Both the position numbers and the translations under genes were made by a program. From contig NZ_CP063458.1 in assembly GCF_015169395.1 (NCBI RefSeq), positions 3,100,001-3,164,000 of the forward strand: a DNA stretch of 64,000 nucleotides, read 5' to 3'. The stretch is from Humisphaera borealis (GTDB taxonomy: Bacteria > Planctomycetota > Phycisphaerae > Tepidisphaerales > Tepidisphaeraceae). How positions within the stretch are numbered: the stretch's first letter is position 1; each line of letters starts with the position of its first letter. The notes beneath the pieces were generated by a model. That model had not been told where the DNA came from. It did not search any database and saw only the letters and a list, made by a program, of their open reading frames with translations. Positions 52,513 to 63,971 of the stretch are shown here, in pieces.

Positions 52513-53559
52513 TCACGCCTTCAATGACGCCATGTCGATCACGAACCTGTACTTCACGTCGCCCTTCAGCAGGCGGTCGTAAGCGGTGTTGATGTCCTGC
52601 ATCTTGATCATCTCGATATCGCTGACGATGCCGTGATCGGCACAGAAGTCGAGCATCTCCTGGGTCTCGGCAACCCCGCCGATGCCGCTGCCGGCGAACT
52701 GCTTTCGCGGCAAAAGCAGGCTGAACGCCGACACCGGCAACGGGTGCTCAGGTGCGCCGACCAGGCACAAGGTGCCGTCGAGCTTCAGCAGGTTCAGGTA
52801 GGCGTTGATGTCGTGCTGGGCCGACACGCAGTCGAGGATGAAATCGAAGCTGCCGGTGTGCTTGGCCATCTCGCCGGCGTTCTTTGAGACCACCACTTCG
52901 TCGGCACCGAGCCGCTTCGCGTCGTCAGCCTTGCCCGGGCTGGTGGTAAACAGCACCGTGCGGGCGCCGAACGCGCGGGCGAACTTCACACCCATGTGCC
53001 CGAGCCCGCCGAGTCCGACAACGCCGACCTTCTGACCCTTGGACACCTTCCAGTGCCGCATTGGCGAGTAGGTGGTGATGCCGGCGCACAGCAGCGGCGC
53101 CGTAGCAGCCAGGTTGAGTGACGTCGGCACCTTGAGCGTGAACGCCTCATCAACCACGACGCCCGTCGAGTATCCGCCGAACGTCATTCCACCGGAGATC
53201 TTGTCCGGCGAGTTGTAGGTGAACGTGCAGCCGTTGAGGCAGTACTGCTCGAGGCCCCGCTTGCAGTTTTCGCAGGATCGGCACGAGTCGACCATGCACC
53301 CGACGGCGGCGAGATCACCCTCCTTGAACTTGCGCACTTTCGACCCGACCTTCGTCACCCGCCCGACGATTTCATGCCCCGGAACGCAGGGGAAGGTGGT
53401 GCCCTGCCACTCGTTGCGGGCCTGATGCAGGTCGGAGTGACAGACGCCGCAGTAAAGGATGTCCATCGCGACGTCGGTCGGCAGCGGATCCCGGCGGTTG
53501 ATCGCCAGAGGCGCGAGCGGCGACGTAGCGGACTGGGCGGCGTAGGCGAGAGTGGGCAT
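52513..53559 (-). CDS. Zinc-dependent NAD(P) alcohol dehydrogenase (CAD/YahK-like)
   Basis: This 348-residue medium-chain dehydrogenase has catalytic-zinc ligands in DILYCGVCHSDLHQAR and VPGHEIVGRVTKVG. The structural-zinc cysteines are in DSCRSCENCKRGLEQYC. The Rossmann motif VGVVGLGGLGHMGVKFARAF is followed by TTSPGKADDAKRLGA. FGGYSTGVVVDE and the LCAGITTYSPMRHW stretch are typical of the cinnamyl-alcohol-dehydrogenase/YahK subgroup. It probably reduces aldehydes with NADPH; the substrate is unspecified. The gene is alone on its strand. Confidence 0.93.
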   Translation of the reverse strand: MPTLAYAAQSATSPLAPLAINRRDPLPTDVAMDILYCGVCHSDLHQARNEWQGTTFPCVPGHEIVGRVTKVGSKVRKFKEGDLAAVGCMVDSCRSCENCKRGLEQYCLNGCTFTYNSPDKISGGMTFGGYSTGVVVDEAFTLKVPTSLNLAATAPLLCAGITTYSPMRHWKVSKGQKVGVVGLGGLGHMGVKFARAFGARTVLFTTSPGKADDAKRLGADEVVVSKNAGEMAKHTGSFDFILDCVSAQHDINAYLNLLKLDGTLCLVGAPEHPLPVSAFSLLLPRKQFAGSGIGGVAETQEMLDFCADHGIVSDIEMIKMQDINTAYDRLLKGDVKYRFVIDMASLKA

Positions 53560-53707
53560 GGGGCGGACCTTTTGAGAAGAGCTGTAATTGGAAGCGCCAG
53601 CCTGACATCATTGGAGACCATCTGGCAATTCGTCAATCCATATCATGCACCTTCCGGCCCGGGAGTGCGATACTGTGGTCGAATAGGGATCGATCCCCAG
53701 TGCTCCA

Positions 53708-54328
53708 ATGTCAGACCGCGAGCAATCTACGATGCCGAGCAATCACAAAAAGGCCCGGTTCAGCCCCTTCCGCCCGCCCGGGTGGCAGTTTGCTGGTGCT
53801 TTCGGTGTACTGACCGCGATCATGCTTGCGACAGGCTGGATGCAGAATGTCCTGTCGTCGAGCGTGCTCTTTGTCTCCGCGTTTGCCATCCTTGGCGCCT
53901 TGCTGCTCATTGGTGCGACCTGGGCCACATCGCTTCTCGCCAACCTTCGCCGATCGTGGGATCAACGTTCAAGCTGGTGGCGATGGACCTGGGCACCAGC
54001 GGTCGTGTTTGTCATCGTAAACAGCAACCCCGGGATCAATCTGCGATTCTGGTTCGCCCGCTCGGAATTGGAACGGATTGCGACACAGGTTGCCGCGACA
54101 CCGCCCGGCGCGCCGATGCCTCCCGACCAGACCGTCTGGTTTACCAAGGTTAAAGACATCCAACGGTTGTCCGGTGGCGGGATGCGGTTCGCGACGTTCC
54201 GGGGCGGCAATCCATTTGACTATGAAGGACTGGCGTACAGTCCGACGCCGCTACCGGAGTCTGTGAACGTCGAAGGGTGCATCTTCCGACGATACTGCGG
54301 GAACTGGTACACCTTCTGGAAGCCATGA
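53708..54328 (+). CDS. Hypothetical membrane protein
   Basis: This protein of about 206 residues has an N-terminal polar stretch and two or three hydrophobic segments (WQFAGAFGVLTAIMLATGWM, VLFVSAFAILGALLLIGATW, WAPAVVFVIVNSN). The rest is about 100 soluble residues with two cysteines (VEGCIFRRYCGNWYTFWKP). No family is recognised. ATG codons at 53708 and 53732 are both possible. It lies between two minus-strand genes with its own strand and an unremarkable upstream region. Confidence 0.65.
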   Translation: MSDREQSTMPSNHKKARFSPFRPPGWQFAGAFGVLTAIMLATGWMQNVLSSSVLFVSAFAILGALLLIGATWATSLLANLRRSWDQRSSWWRWTWAPAVVFVIVNSNPGINLRFWFARSELERIATQVAATPPGAPMPPDQTVWFTKVKDIQRLSGGGMRFATFRGGNPFDYEGLAYSPTPLPESVNVEGCIFRRYCGNWYTFWKP

Positions 54329-54515
54329 CCGACAAGGCGGGTCACACGGGCTTCCAGCCTTTGAGAGCGATGCGGGAGCCCAAAGTTATTCCCTTTGCAC
54401 TGTCTCGTTTTTCCTCTCTTAGGGAGCCGGAAGCGACGGCGAAGCTGAGGATGAACATGAGTCCGGAAGTCCGTGCACTGATCGCACGGGCTGGAAACCC
54501 TTGTCACGGACAGCC

Positions 54516-56964
<2,449 letters not shown>

Positions 56965-57093
56965 CGTCCGAACATCGACCCGATGTGTGCTCGCAGACGA
57001 ACAAGCTTTCGCGACCGCAACGCGATCGGCCGTTATCGGACAGCGGGGGGAACCCAATCGCCCGGCATGTCGGCCGCTCGAATTCAGTGGAAT

Positions 57094-58539
57094 TCACTGC
57101 GATTTCTTCAACTCTCCGAGCATCTCAAGGAGGTTGTTGCTCAGGATGACCGATGCGTCTTCCTGAACGACGTTCGTTCCCAGCCACGTCTCGTAACCGC
57201 CCAGCTTGTGCTGCTCGGGAGTCGGCAGGTAGCCGTGACGGCCGTTGGCCAGGCCGATCACCATGGTCTGCGGGAACGGGCTGCGTTTCTTCATATCCAG
57301 TCCGGTCTCGACAAAGGTTTCGAAGGGAAATCCGCAGACCGCCAGGTCGCCGATGCGGATCGCCTGAATCTTGACCGTCAGCGTATCTTCGGCCCGCTCG
57401 GCGGCGGCGATGGTGCTTCGGGCATAGTTCTGCGCCAGGCGGGGCAGCTTTTCGATCTCGTCCTTGTCCTTGATCTTCACGATCGCCCGGGCGGCCTCGA
57501 CCTGTTCGGGTGTCGGCCGGCGATACTTCAGGGTGATCTCGCGCTGCAACATGCCCAGGGTGGCATCGCTGCTGTGCTTCTCGATCTTGCGCTGAGCAAG
57601 GTACGCAGTGTCGGCGGCCTTTCCGGCGACGATGCGGATCTGCTCGAACGGCTCTCGCGGCGGGCGGACAATGCCGAACGGGATGTTGTTGATGTCGCCG
57701 GACGTGCCGTTGGACATCATCGCCACGAAGTTCTCGTCGCCACGAACACGCGACGGCATCAGCCGTGCGAACTCGCCGTAGTAGTCGGCCGACACCTGTG
57801 CTGGCGGCATCCCGCCGACATAGTGAAGCGAATAGTTGGCAAAGAGCGCGATCGGCCTTCGCTTGGCGTCCTGCACGGAAATCACGGTGATGTCCGGGTC
57901 GGTCGGGCCTGCCGGCCGGTCGAGCACGTCGGGGCTGGTGCCGGGGTTCATCTTCACGGTATCCAGCTTCCCGTAAGGGTTCAGCGGCATCTTCCCGGGC
58001 TTGAGGTACCAGCGACGATTGAATACTTCGTCCGGCAACGGGTGAGATGCCGCCCCCACAGCCGCGTTCCGAAGCCCGGCGTGCGCGCGGATGATCGAAT
58101 CGGCAATCCCATCGACGATCACTTTGCGATAGGCGATCGATTGCGGACTGCTGGTCGAATTCGACGACGGCGCGCTGTGTGTGTGCGTTGAACTGACGAG
58201 CATCTGACTGGTCGGAATGCCCGTCTGCTTCGATGCGATCGCCTTGGCTTCGTCGAGCACCTCCGGCGATGCCCCCAGGTTGTCGACGACGACCATCGCG
58301 ATCGTGGTCTTTCCGTCATCGAGCACCATGGCACGGGCATGCAGCGGGTCGTGAGCCTTTTCGGCCATGTTCGCGCTGAATCCGCCGGGCATGTTCAGCG
58401 GGAACTCTTTGGGCGTGATGTCCGACGCCGCCGCCCCGGCGCGCAGGGCGGGCTTATCGGCGGCGATTGCCGAAGTCACAAGTGACAGCAGACATACGGC
58501 GACGGCAGAGATTTTGCATTGCCAGGGTTGGGGTTCCAT
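57094..58539 (-). CDS. Secreted neutral-ceramidase-like protein
   Basis: This 481-residue protein has a signal peptide (ISAVAVCLLSLVTSAIA). The rest resembles planctomycete proteins of the neutral/alkaline non-lysosomal ceramidase family: AGAAASDITPKEFPLNMPGG, ARAMVLDDGKTTIAMVVVDN, LVSSTHTHSAPSSN, NYSLHYVGG, MMSNGTSGDIN and CGFPFETFVETGLDM. Ser in GTSGD and His residues in STHTHSAP match the catalytic and zinc-binding regions of ceramidases. These distant members are probably N-acyl hydrolases of unknown substrate. It is divergent from the enolase-superfamily gene with about 100 bp between their starts. Confidence 0.82.
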   Translation of the reverse strand: MEPQPWQCKISAVAVCLLSLVTSAIAADKPALRAGAAASDITPKEFPLNMPGGFSANMAEKAHDPLHARAMVLDDGKTTIAMVVVDNLGASPEVLDEAKAIASKQTGIPTSQMLVSSTHTHSAPSSNSTSSPQSIAYRKVIVDGIADSIIRAHAGLRNAAVGAASHPLPDEVFNRRWYLKPGKMPLNPYGKLDTVKMNPGTSPDVLDRPAGPTDPDITVISVQDAKRRPIALFANYSLHYVGGMPPAQVSADYYGEFARLMPSRVRGDENFVAMMSNGTSGDINNIPFGIVRPPREPFEQIRIVAGKAADTAYLAQRKIEKHSSDATLGMLQREITLKYRRPTPEQVEAARAIVKIKDKDEIEKLPRLAQNYARSTIAAAERAEDTLTVKIQAIRIGDLAVCGFPFETFVETGLDMKKRSPFPQTMVIGLANGRHGYLPTPEQHKLGGYETWLGTNVVQEDASVILSNNLLEMLGELKKSQ

Positions 58540-58640
58540 ACTCGATGAAACATCTGAAGCGACCGCTTGTTGCCATCTGGCGGGTATCACCCGCCGTTAC
58601 TGGCGATATCGCCTTGGACCGACGACACTTTCCCCAACCC

Positions 58641-60041
58641 ATGGGAAAGCCAACCGACATCCGCTGCACCGCGACGGAACTCTACTTCCTGCCCGTTCAC
58701 ACCCGCATGCCGCTGAAGTTTGGCGGCGAGGTCGTCACCTATGTGACCTGTGCCCGCGTCCGCGTGACGGTTAAAGTCGCCGACGGCAGAGAGGCCGAAG
58801 GCTGGGGCGAAACGCCACTCAGCGTCACCTGGGTCTGGCCCAGCAAGCTCTCGTACGATGCCCGTCACGACGCCCTGAAGCAGTTCTGCCAGATTCTCGC
58901 CCGATCCTGGGCCGGCTTTGCGCAAACCGGTCATCCGATCGAAGTCGGCAACGACTTCATCGAGCACGAGCTGCCGACTCTTCTCAAGGCTTTTAACGCC
59001 GAACGGAACGCCGAGCCGATGCCCTGGCTCGCCGCACTGGTCTGCTGTTCGCTCTTCGACATCGCAGTCCATGATGCCTACGGCAGGGCGCAAGGTGTCC
59101 CCATCTACCAGACGTACAACAGCCGGTTCATGTCGCGTTCCCTGGCCGACCTGCTGGTCCCCGCGAAGGGCTCCGGCGTGGACTTCCATGGCAAATTCCC
59201 CGGCGATTTCCTGACCTTAAAACGGCCCGACACACTTGCCGCCTGGCACCTGGTGGGCGGTGTCGATCCCATCGACGAAAGCGAACTGACCGGCACCGAG
59301 CCGAAAGACGGCCATCCTGTGCTGCTCGCCGACTGGATTCGCACCGACGGCCTGAAGTGCCTCAAGATCAAGCTGCGTGGCAACGATGCCGCCTGGGACT
59401 ACACCCGCACGGTGAAGGTCGGCCAGATCGCCTTGGCCGGCGGTGTTGATTGGCTGACGGCCGACTTCAACTGCATGGTCACCGACCCGGCGTACGTCAA
59501 CGAGATCCTCGACCGCCTGCGCGACGAGCACCCCCGCCTCTACGGCATGCTGCTGTATGTCGAGCAGCCGTTCCCGTACGAGCTGGAAGTCCATCGCATC
59601 GACACGCACAGCGTCAGCGCCCGCAAGCCGCTGTTCCTCGATGAGTCGGCCCATGACTGGAAGCACGTCGCTCTCGGCCGCGAACTCGGCTGGACCGGCG
59701 TGGCGCTCAAGACGTGCAAGACACAAACCGGCGCCCTGCTGTCGCTCTGCTGGGCCAAGGCTCACGGCATGACGCTGATGGTGCAGGACCTGACCAACCC
59801 CATGCTCGCGCAGATCCCTCACGTCCTGCTGGCCGCCCACGCCGGCACGATCATGGGCGTCGAGACCAACGCCATGCAGTTCTACCCCGCCGCATCAGAG
59901 ATCGAAGCCAGGGTCCACCCCGGCATCTACCAGCGGCGGAACGGTCAGGTGGATCTGAGCACGATCACGGGGAACGGGTTTGGGTATGAGGTCAAGCGGA
60001 TCGGCAGAGATCTGCCGCCGGCCGCACTGTCGTGCGGCTGA
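58641..60041 (+). CDS. Enolase-superfamily (mandelate racemase/muconate-lactonizing-like) protein
   Basis: This 466-residue protein has an N-terminal capping domain (VRVTVKVADGREAEGWGETP) and a TIM barrel: KCLKIKLRGNDAAWDYTRTV with the K-x-K pair, LTADFNCMVTDPAYVNE (first metal Asp), MLLYVEQPFPYELE (second ligand Glu), LFLDESAHDWKHV (third Asp), and GVALKTCKTQTGALLS with a possible catalytic Lys. The large insert at about 145-250 is longer than in typical 360-residue members. The substrate is unknown; members include acid-sugar dehydratases and racemases. The frame is open from 58467, but 58641 gives the family start. Confidence 0.85.
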   Translation: MGKPTDIRCTATELYFLPVHTRMPLKFGGEVVTYVTCARVRVTVKVADGREAEGWGETPLSVTWVWPSKLSYDARHDALKQFCQILARSWAGFAQTGHPIEVGNDFIEHELPTLLKAFNAERNAEPMPWLAALVCCSLFDIAVHDAYGRAQGVPIYQTYNSRFMSRSLADLLVPAKGSGVDFHGKFPGDFLTLKRPDTLAAWHLVGGVDPIDESELTGTEPKDGHPVLLADWIRTDGLKCLKIKLRGNDAAWDYTRTVKVGQIALAGGVDWLTADFNCMVTDPAYVNEILDRLRDEHPRLYGMLLYVEQPFPYELEVHRIDTHSVSARKPLFLDESAHDWKHVALGRELGWTGVALKTCKTQTGALLSLCWAKAHGMTLMVQDLTNPMLAQIPHVLLAAHAGTIMGVETNAMQFYPAASEIEARVHPGIYQRRNGQVDLSTITGNGFGYEVKRIGRDLPPAALSCG

Positions 60042-60429
60042 GTCTTTTCCGCAAAGACGACGGCTGGCGACATGGTCAGCTCTGCGCAAAAAAAGAACCC
60101 GCCTTTCGGCGGGTTGAGTACCCCCAAGGTGGCACAGAACCGCGTTTTTCGGGCGGAATGGCGGTTCCACTAAGCCCGTCCCAGACCCAAATGACCTTCG
60201 CGGGGTTAGTTCGTCGAGCCAGATCCCGCTGCCATCGCGCCTATAAATCAGACGTCCGGAATATGCCGTAGTCAAAGTATTCGCGGTAGTTCCCCGGCCA
60301 GGCATCGCAACTCTCTCACGCCACGGCGTTGCCGTTGACGAAACGCTTGCCGCAAGCCCCGTTCCGCGTTTAGGTTGCCGACACACCTCCGGCTGTGTAC
60401 AACAGCCGTCCACAAGAAAGGGGAACAAC
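60042..60429. other. Gap of about 390 bp with minus-strand terminator-like hairpin
   Basis: This gap lies between the enolase-superfamily gene and the trypsin-like gene. A hairpin at 60098-60117 is followed by T7 on the minus strand. No minus-strand gene can be supported between 60118 and 60429, so the transcript it would end is unidentified. It marks the left border of the compositionally different 60.4-64 kb region. Confidence 0.55.
60098..60117 (-). terminator. Rho-independent terminator, minus orientation
   Basis: This 8-bp stem, AACCCGCC-GAAA-GGCGGGTT on the minus strand, is followed by CTTTTTTTGCGC. On the plus strand it is preceded by A-rich sequence and lacks a good T-run. It also lies 57 bp past the enolase-superfamily stop and may weakly end that transcript. 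Confidence 0.7.
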
Positions 60430-61422
60430 GTGCAACTAGAATCGGTTCGCGAGTTGAAAGCAGCGCTCAGCAAGACCATTCCAGAAAAGCTCTTAAAGCC
60501 GGCGAGGGCGCAGTCTCTCGCTGTACCGGCTAGCCCAAAGGCGGGCCGGGCGGGCCCCGAACGAACGATGGCATTTGGCATTCGAAAGAAGGCCAACAGC
60601 GATTTTGTACTGGCCATCCGCTTACAGCGTCGGGAAGTCGGAAACACGCCCGAGTTTGAGGCGGTCGTCAAGAAGGCGAAGAATGAGGTGGATGTCCAGT
60701 ATATCGGTCGCGCATACAAATCAGCGACTCCATGGCATCAGCGGAGACAGCGGCCGCTCCGTTGCGGTTGTTCCGTTGGCCACTACAAGCTCACAGCAGG
60801 AACGCTGGGTTGTTTTGTAAAGAGCCGCAAGGATGGCTCAGTCTTGATGCTGTCAAATAACCACGTTTTAGCGAACGAGAACGATGCAGCGGTCGGCGAC
60901 CACATCCTTCAGCCCGGAGACTATGACGGTGGCCGCCGACCGAATGATGTCGTTGGGCAATTAGTCAACTTCCTGAAGCTGAAGGTGAATGGTTCAAATG
61001 CTGCGGATTGCGCTGTGGCAACGATAAACGAATCGATCTCGTACAAGCCGAACGATCTCGATGGTTTGGGCGTGGTTACGGGGCTCGGCCCGTCCTTCCT
61101 AGATAGCGGTGCAGCGGTCGCCAAGGTGGGTCGCACCACGGGGCTTACCCGTGGCCGCGTAACGGCCTTCGAGATGGACAACGTGGTTGTCTCCTTCGGA
61201 CTTGGCGACCTCAGATTCGACAACCAAGTTGAGGTCGAGGGCGAAGGGGCCGACGCGTTTTCGGCCGGCGGGGACAGCGGGTCGTTGATCGTCGACGACT
61301 CATTGCGGGGCATTGCCTTACTGTTCGCTGGAACCGATCAGGGCGGTGAGAATGGCGCGGGCCTCACGTACAGCAATCCGCTCAAGGTCGTGTTAGACCA
61401 GATGAAGGTTGACCTCCTATGA
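60430..61422 (+). CDS. Trypsin-like (S1-fold) serine protease, NAL1-like type
   Basis: This 330-residue protein has a trypsin-like catalytic triad: H145 in VLMLSNNHVLANEN, D193 in SNAADCAVATIN and S283 in FSAGGDSGSLIVDD. Upstream residues 45-95 (FGIRKKANSDFVLAIRLQR, EVDVQYIG) match the small alpha/beta N-terminal domain seen in this protease type. No signal peptide is present, so it is cytoplasmic. GTG start at 60430 with AAGGGG seven bases upstream. Its stop overlaps the ATG of the next small gene by four bases. The role is unknown; the pair lies in a stretch of lower G+C bias beside an S8 protease. Confidence 0.85.
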   Translation: MQLESVRELKAALSKTIPEKLLKPARAQSLAVPASPKAGRAGPERTMAFGIRKKANSDFVLAIRLQRREVGNTPEFEAVVKKAKNEVDVQYIGRAYKSATPWHQRRQRPLRCGCSVGHYKLTAGTLGCFVKSRKDGSVLMLSNNHVLANENDAAVGDHILQPGDYDGGRRPNDVVGQLVNFLKLKVNGSNAADCAVATINESISYKPNDLDGLGVVTGLGPSFLDSGAAVAKVGRTTGLTRGRVTAFEMDNVVVSFGLGDLRFDNQVEVEGEGADAFSAGGDSGSLIVDDSLRGIALLFAGTDQGGENGAGLTYSNPLKVVLDQMKVDLL

Positions 61423-61682
61423 TCTGGGAACGGAACCACCACGGAGGCGAGTCGTTGGCGACCCTCGACCAAGCACGAGCAGCGAAGGATGAAGCGGCGG
61501 CAAGGGTCGGCCGTCTTGGGATCGTCGTCGGCGTGGGTATCGCAAAGGTCGGGGATGAGTACGGTGTCAAAGTGAACTTGCGTGAGGCACCGCCCGAAGG
61601 GAGCGAGATTCCATCCTTCGTTGGCACCGTCCCAATCCTAGTGGAGGTAGTTGGGCCGGTTAAGAAACGATCGATCTCATAA
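61419..61682 (+). CDS. Small protein resembling a free-standing NAL1-type N-terminal domain
   Basis: This 87-residue protein is translationally coupled (ATGA overlap) to the trypsin-like protease. Residues 34-82 (GIVVGVGIAKVGDEYGVKVN, FVGTVPILVEVVGPV) have the G-V-G-x-A...V-x-V...P-x-x-G-x-(P/V)-(I/V)-x-V-x-V-V-G pattern of the domain that normally precedes trypsin-like domains in this family. A helix rich in Ala, Glu and Lys (LATLDQARAAKDEAAARVG) comes first. It could be a trans-acting prodomain, inhibitor or targeting subunit. No function is established. Confidence 0.7.
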   Translation: MIWERNHHGGESLATLDQARAAKDEAAARVGRLGIVVGVGIAKVGDEYGVKVNLREAPPEGSEIPSFVGTVPILVEVVGPVKKRSIS

Positions 61683-61691
61683 GACCGACCC

Positions 61692-63971
61692 TCATTCGCT
61701 CTCAACTTCCTGAATCAGGTCGTTAATGAGCAGTTCACCAGTTGGGCTGATCATGCTGATAATGATTGCGTAGGGCTGTGCGAAATCATCTTCATCCGAC
61801 ACCCGGTCCCTCATCGTGATTTCAACTGTCGGTTGACCTCTTGCAGACGGCTCGCCCTCCCTTGGCCGCGAAAACTTTACTTCAAAACTTTTCAGAGGGT
61901 AGAAATCGGTCAACGGACCACCTCGCTGCGTCTTCGCGAGCGTCTTCCCACCCCAGCGAACTACGGGGGCGAGATCGACAAGCGAGTACAGTTCGGCGTC
62001 CAAAGCCGTCGGGTCGACTTTAGTGAAATAGGTCAACGTCACACGAAGCCGAACCTCCGGCAGGGCGTTTACAATGTTGACGGGCAGCTTCAATGTGTAG
62101 ACGTGACGTTGCCTCCGTCGCATCTCAGATGTAGCGAAGAAACATATCTCGGTCGGGAGCACTCCATCAAGAGCGGCTTGATCGGGGACGCCATGTCCAT
62201 AGAGAAGATGCCGGGAATCCCTCTTGTCTTGATCAGTCCAATCAGCGGGAAATGGTCCTGCGGTCTCGGGGCACTGACAGACGTGTGTCAGATAAGCCTT
62301 CGCGAGAAGCGGGGCATATCTCGTCTCAGCCGAGCTTTCGAATAGTTTCACGAGCCGGGCAAGCGCAAATGCCACTTTCGGCACAGCGAAGCTGGTCCCA
62401 AAGTCCTTAGCCGTTCCAGTAGGAGCTTTAAGGCTCTTGATTGCGGCGTCATCGTCATCGTCAACATCGATCGCCACATCTGTGGGGTCGTCCGGATTAA
62501 TACTAAGAACGCAGTTTCCCCCGGCTTCCGACAAATCAGGCTTTGGGAATTGCTTCGGACCTGGACCACGCCGCGAGTAAACGGTGGCATGGCCGGGATG
62601 CGAGTATTCCTGCCCCACTTGGCGTTCCGCGTAACTCGAGACCGTTATAGCATTGAACGCCTCACCCGGCCGCCCCATCTGCGCATTTGGATCGGAATGC
62701 CACGTTGCCGGGTCGAGAAAATTAGGCTGATCGGGCGAAAGCTGGTCACCCACGACGTTGGGAAGGTTCCCAGTAGGCAACACGAACAATACGCCGTATT
62801 TGCGCGAAATCAGGTCAATGTTTAATGCTTGGGGACTGACGTTGTCACTATCGATCGGCACAGCTGTACTGACGGAAGCCGTGAAGACTTTCGTCCTTGG
62901 ACGGAGAGCACTCACAGCCTCTGCGACCGCACCGTAGCTATCCAGGTTCAGTCCGCCAGGTATGCCTGCAAGTTCTACTCTCCGCGAATGCACAACGGCG
63001 CGAGCGTGAAGCCGACCGTCTGCTCGGACTTGCCTTTCCGGGTCTTCACCGTAAGCAATCACTCCGGCGACGAACGTTCCATGCCCCCCTTCCGGGTCAA
63101 AGTCGCTCAGATCGACTTGTGGGTCGCCAGTGAGGACGACTCCGGCCAAAAGCGGATGGCTGGCATGCACACCCGTATCGAAAACGGCAATCTCCGGGAC
63201 ATGCGGAGCAACAACCACTGACAGCTTGCCTCCGCTCCCGCCGGAAGCTGCTCGGTGTCTCGCAGCAGGACGTAACTCGCCAGCTTGCTCAACCAACGCG
63301 ACCGCCTCGACGCGCTTCGCGATATCTTCTGACAACGCGAGCGGTCCTTGCCATGTGCTGGTGAATCGACCGACACCGGCAACCAACTTTTGGAAGACCA
63401 AGCCTCTTGGCCCAAGCTCTTCCCTAATCGACTCGATAATGACGCTGATTTCCTTGGCGTTGTAATGAGGGTAAAAGACGAGCTCGAGGAGACCCGTGCG
63501 TGAGGTGTCTCCCCGCTCTAAGATCTCAAGGAGGCTTTTCCCGAGCTTGTCCTTGTAGTCGAGCCCTTTAATAGAATCGATGTAGTCTAAATCTGCAGTA
63601 ACCGCCTGTTTGCTACTATACTGGCCAATGTAGCGCTTCGAGTCATCGTAGTCCGCTCGTGATCCCCAGCTAGCGACGATACCACCATCCGGCAACACTC
63701 GGTGAACCTTGGCTTGGATACGGTCGAGGTTTCGGCGTAGGGACGGACGACCCTTCCAAGTACGTGCGGCGAAAAAGATGTGCTCGTCCGGTACGAGCGG
63801 ATCCTTAGGCTTAGACAACAGGGCTCGGCGTACCCCCGCAAGTAAGTTCGCGGCATGCGCGGGTCGGCTAAAGCCGTCCTCTCGCGGTTCACTGCCGCCT
63901 TGAGGTACAAACTCCTCGGTTGAGAACCACTGGCGTGGGAATCGCCGCAATGCCCGCCGTTGTTCGCTCAT
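61692..63971 (-). CDS. Subtilisin-like (S8) serine protease, IetS-like
   Basis: This 759-residue protein has an N-terminal domain of about 240 residues and then an S8 catalytic domain. The triad is D265 in IAVFDTGVHASHPLL, H297 in GGHGTFVAGVI and S527 in DFGTSFAVPKVAFAL, with oxyanion N402 in VLPTGNLPN. A C-terminal beta-rich region of about 150 residues follows. No signal peptide is seen, so it acts inside the cell. Its ATG overlaps the stop of the upstream gene by four bases (63968-63971). Cytoplasmic S8 proteases with an N-terminal extension next to an AAA ATPase are typical of the IetAS anti-phage system; this assignment depends on the upstream gene. An Asp-rich loop (DVDDDDDAA) is inserted near residue 505. 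Confidence 0.8.
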   Translation of the reverse strand: MSEQRRALRRFPRQWFSTEEFVPQGGSEPREDGFSRPAHAANLLAGVRRALLSKPKDPLVPDEHIFFAARTWKGRPSLRRNLDRIQAKVHRVLPDGGIVASWGSRADYDDSKRYIGQYSSKQAVTADLDYIDSIKGLDYKDKLGKSLLEILERGDTSRTGLLELVFYPHYNAKEISVIIESIREELGPRGLVFQKLVAGVGRFTSTWQGPLALSEDIAKRVEAVALVEQAGELRPAARHRAASGGSGGKLSVVVAPHVPEIAVFDTGVHASHPLLAGVVLTGDPQVDLSDFDPEGGHGTFVAGVIAYGEDPERQVRADGRLHARAVVHSRRVELAGIPGGLNLDSYGAVAEAVSALRPRTKVFTASVSTAVPIDSDNVSPQALNIDLISRKYGVLFVLPTGNLPNVVGDQLSPDQPNFLDPATWHSDPNAQMGRPGEAFNAITVSSYAERQVGQEYSHPGHATVYSRRGPGPKQFPKPDLSEAGGNCVLSINPDDPTDVAIDVDDDDDAAIKSLKAPTGTAKDFGTSFAVPKVAFALARLVKLFESSAETRYAPLLAKAYLTHVCQCPETAGPFPADWTDQDKRDSRHLLYGHGVPDQAALDGVLPTEICFFATSEMRRRQRHVYTLKLPVNIVNALPEVRLRVTLTYFTKVDPTALDAELYSLVDLAPVVRWGGKTLAKTQRGGPLTDFYPLKSFEVKFSRPREGEPSARGQPTVEITMRDRVSDEDDFAQPYAIIISMISPTGELLINDLIQEVESE

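Noticed and set aside
60240-60310. Possible minus-strand peptide DAWPGNYREYFDYG as a gene remnant
   Set aside because: It has only about 22 open codons with stops on both sides, no start and no similarity that could be judged by eye.
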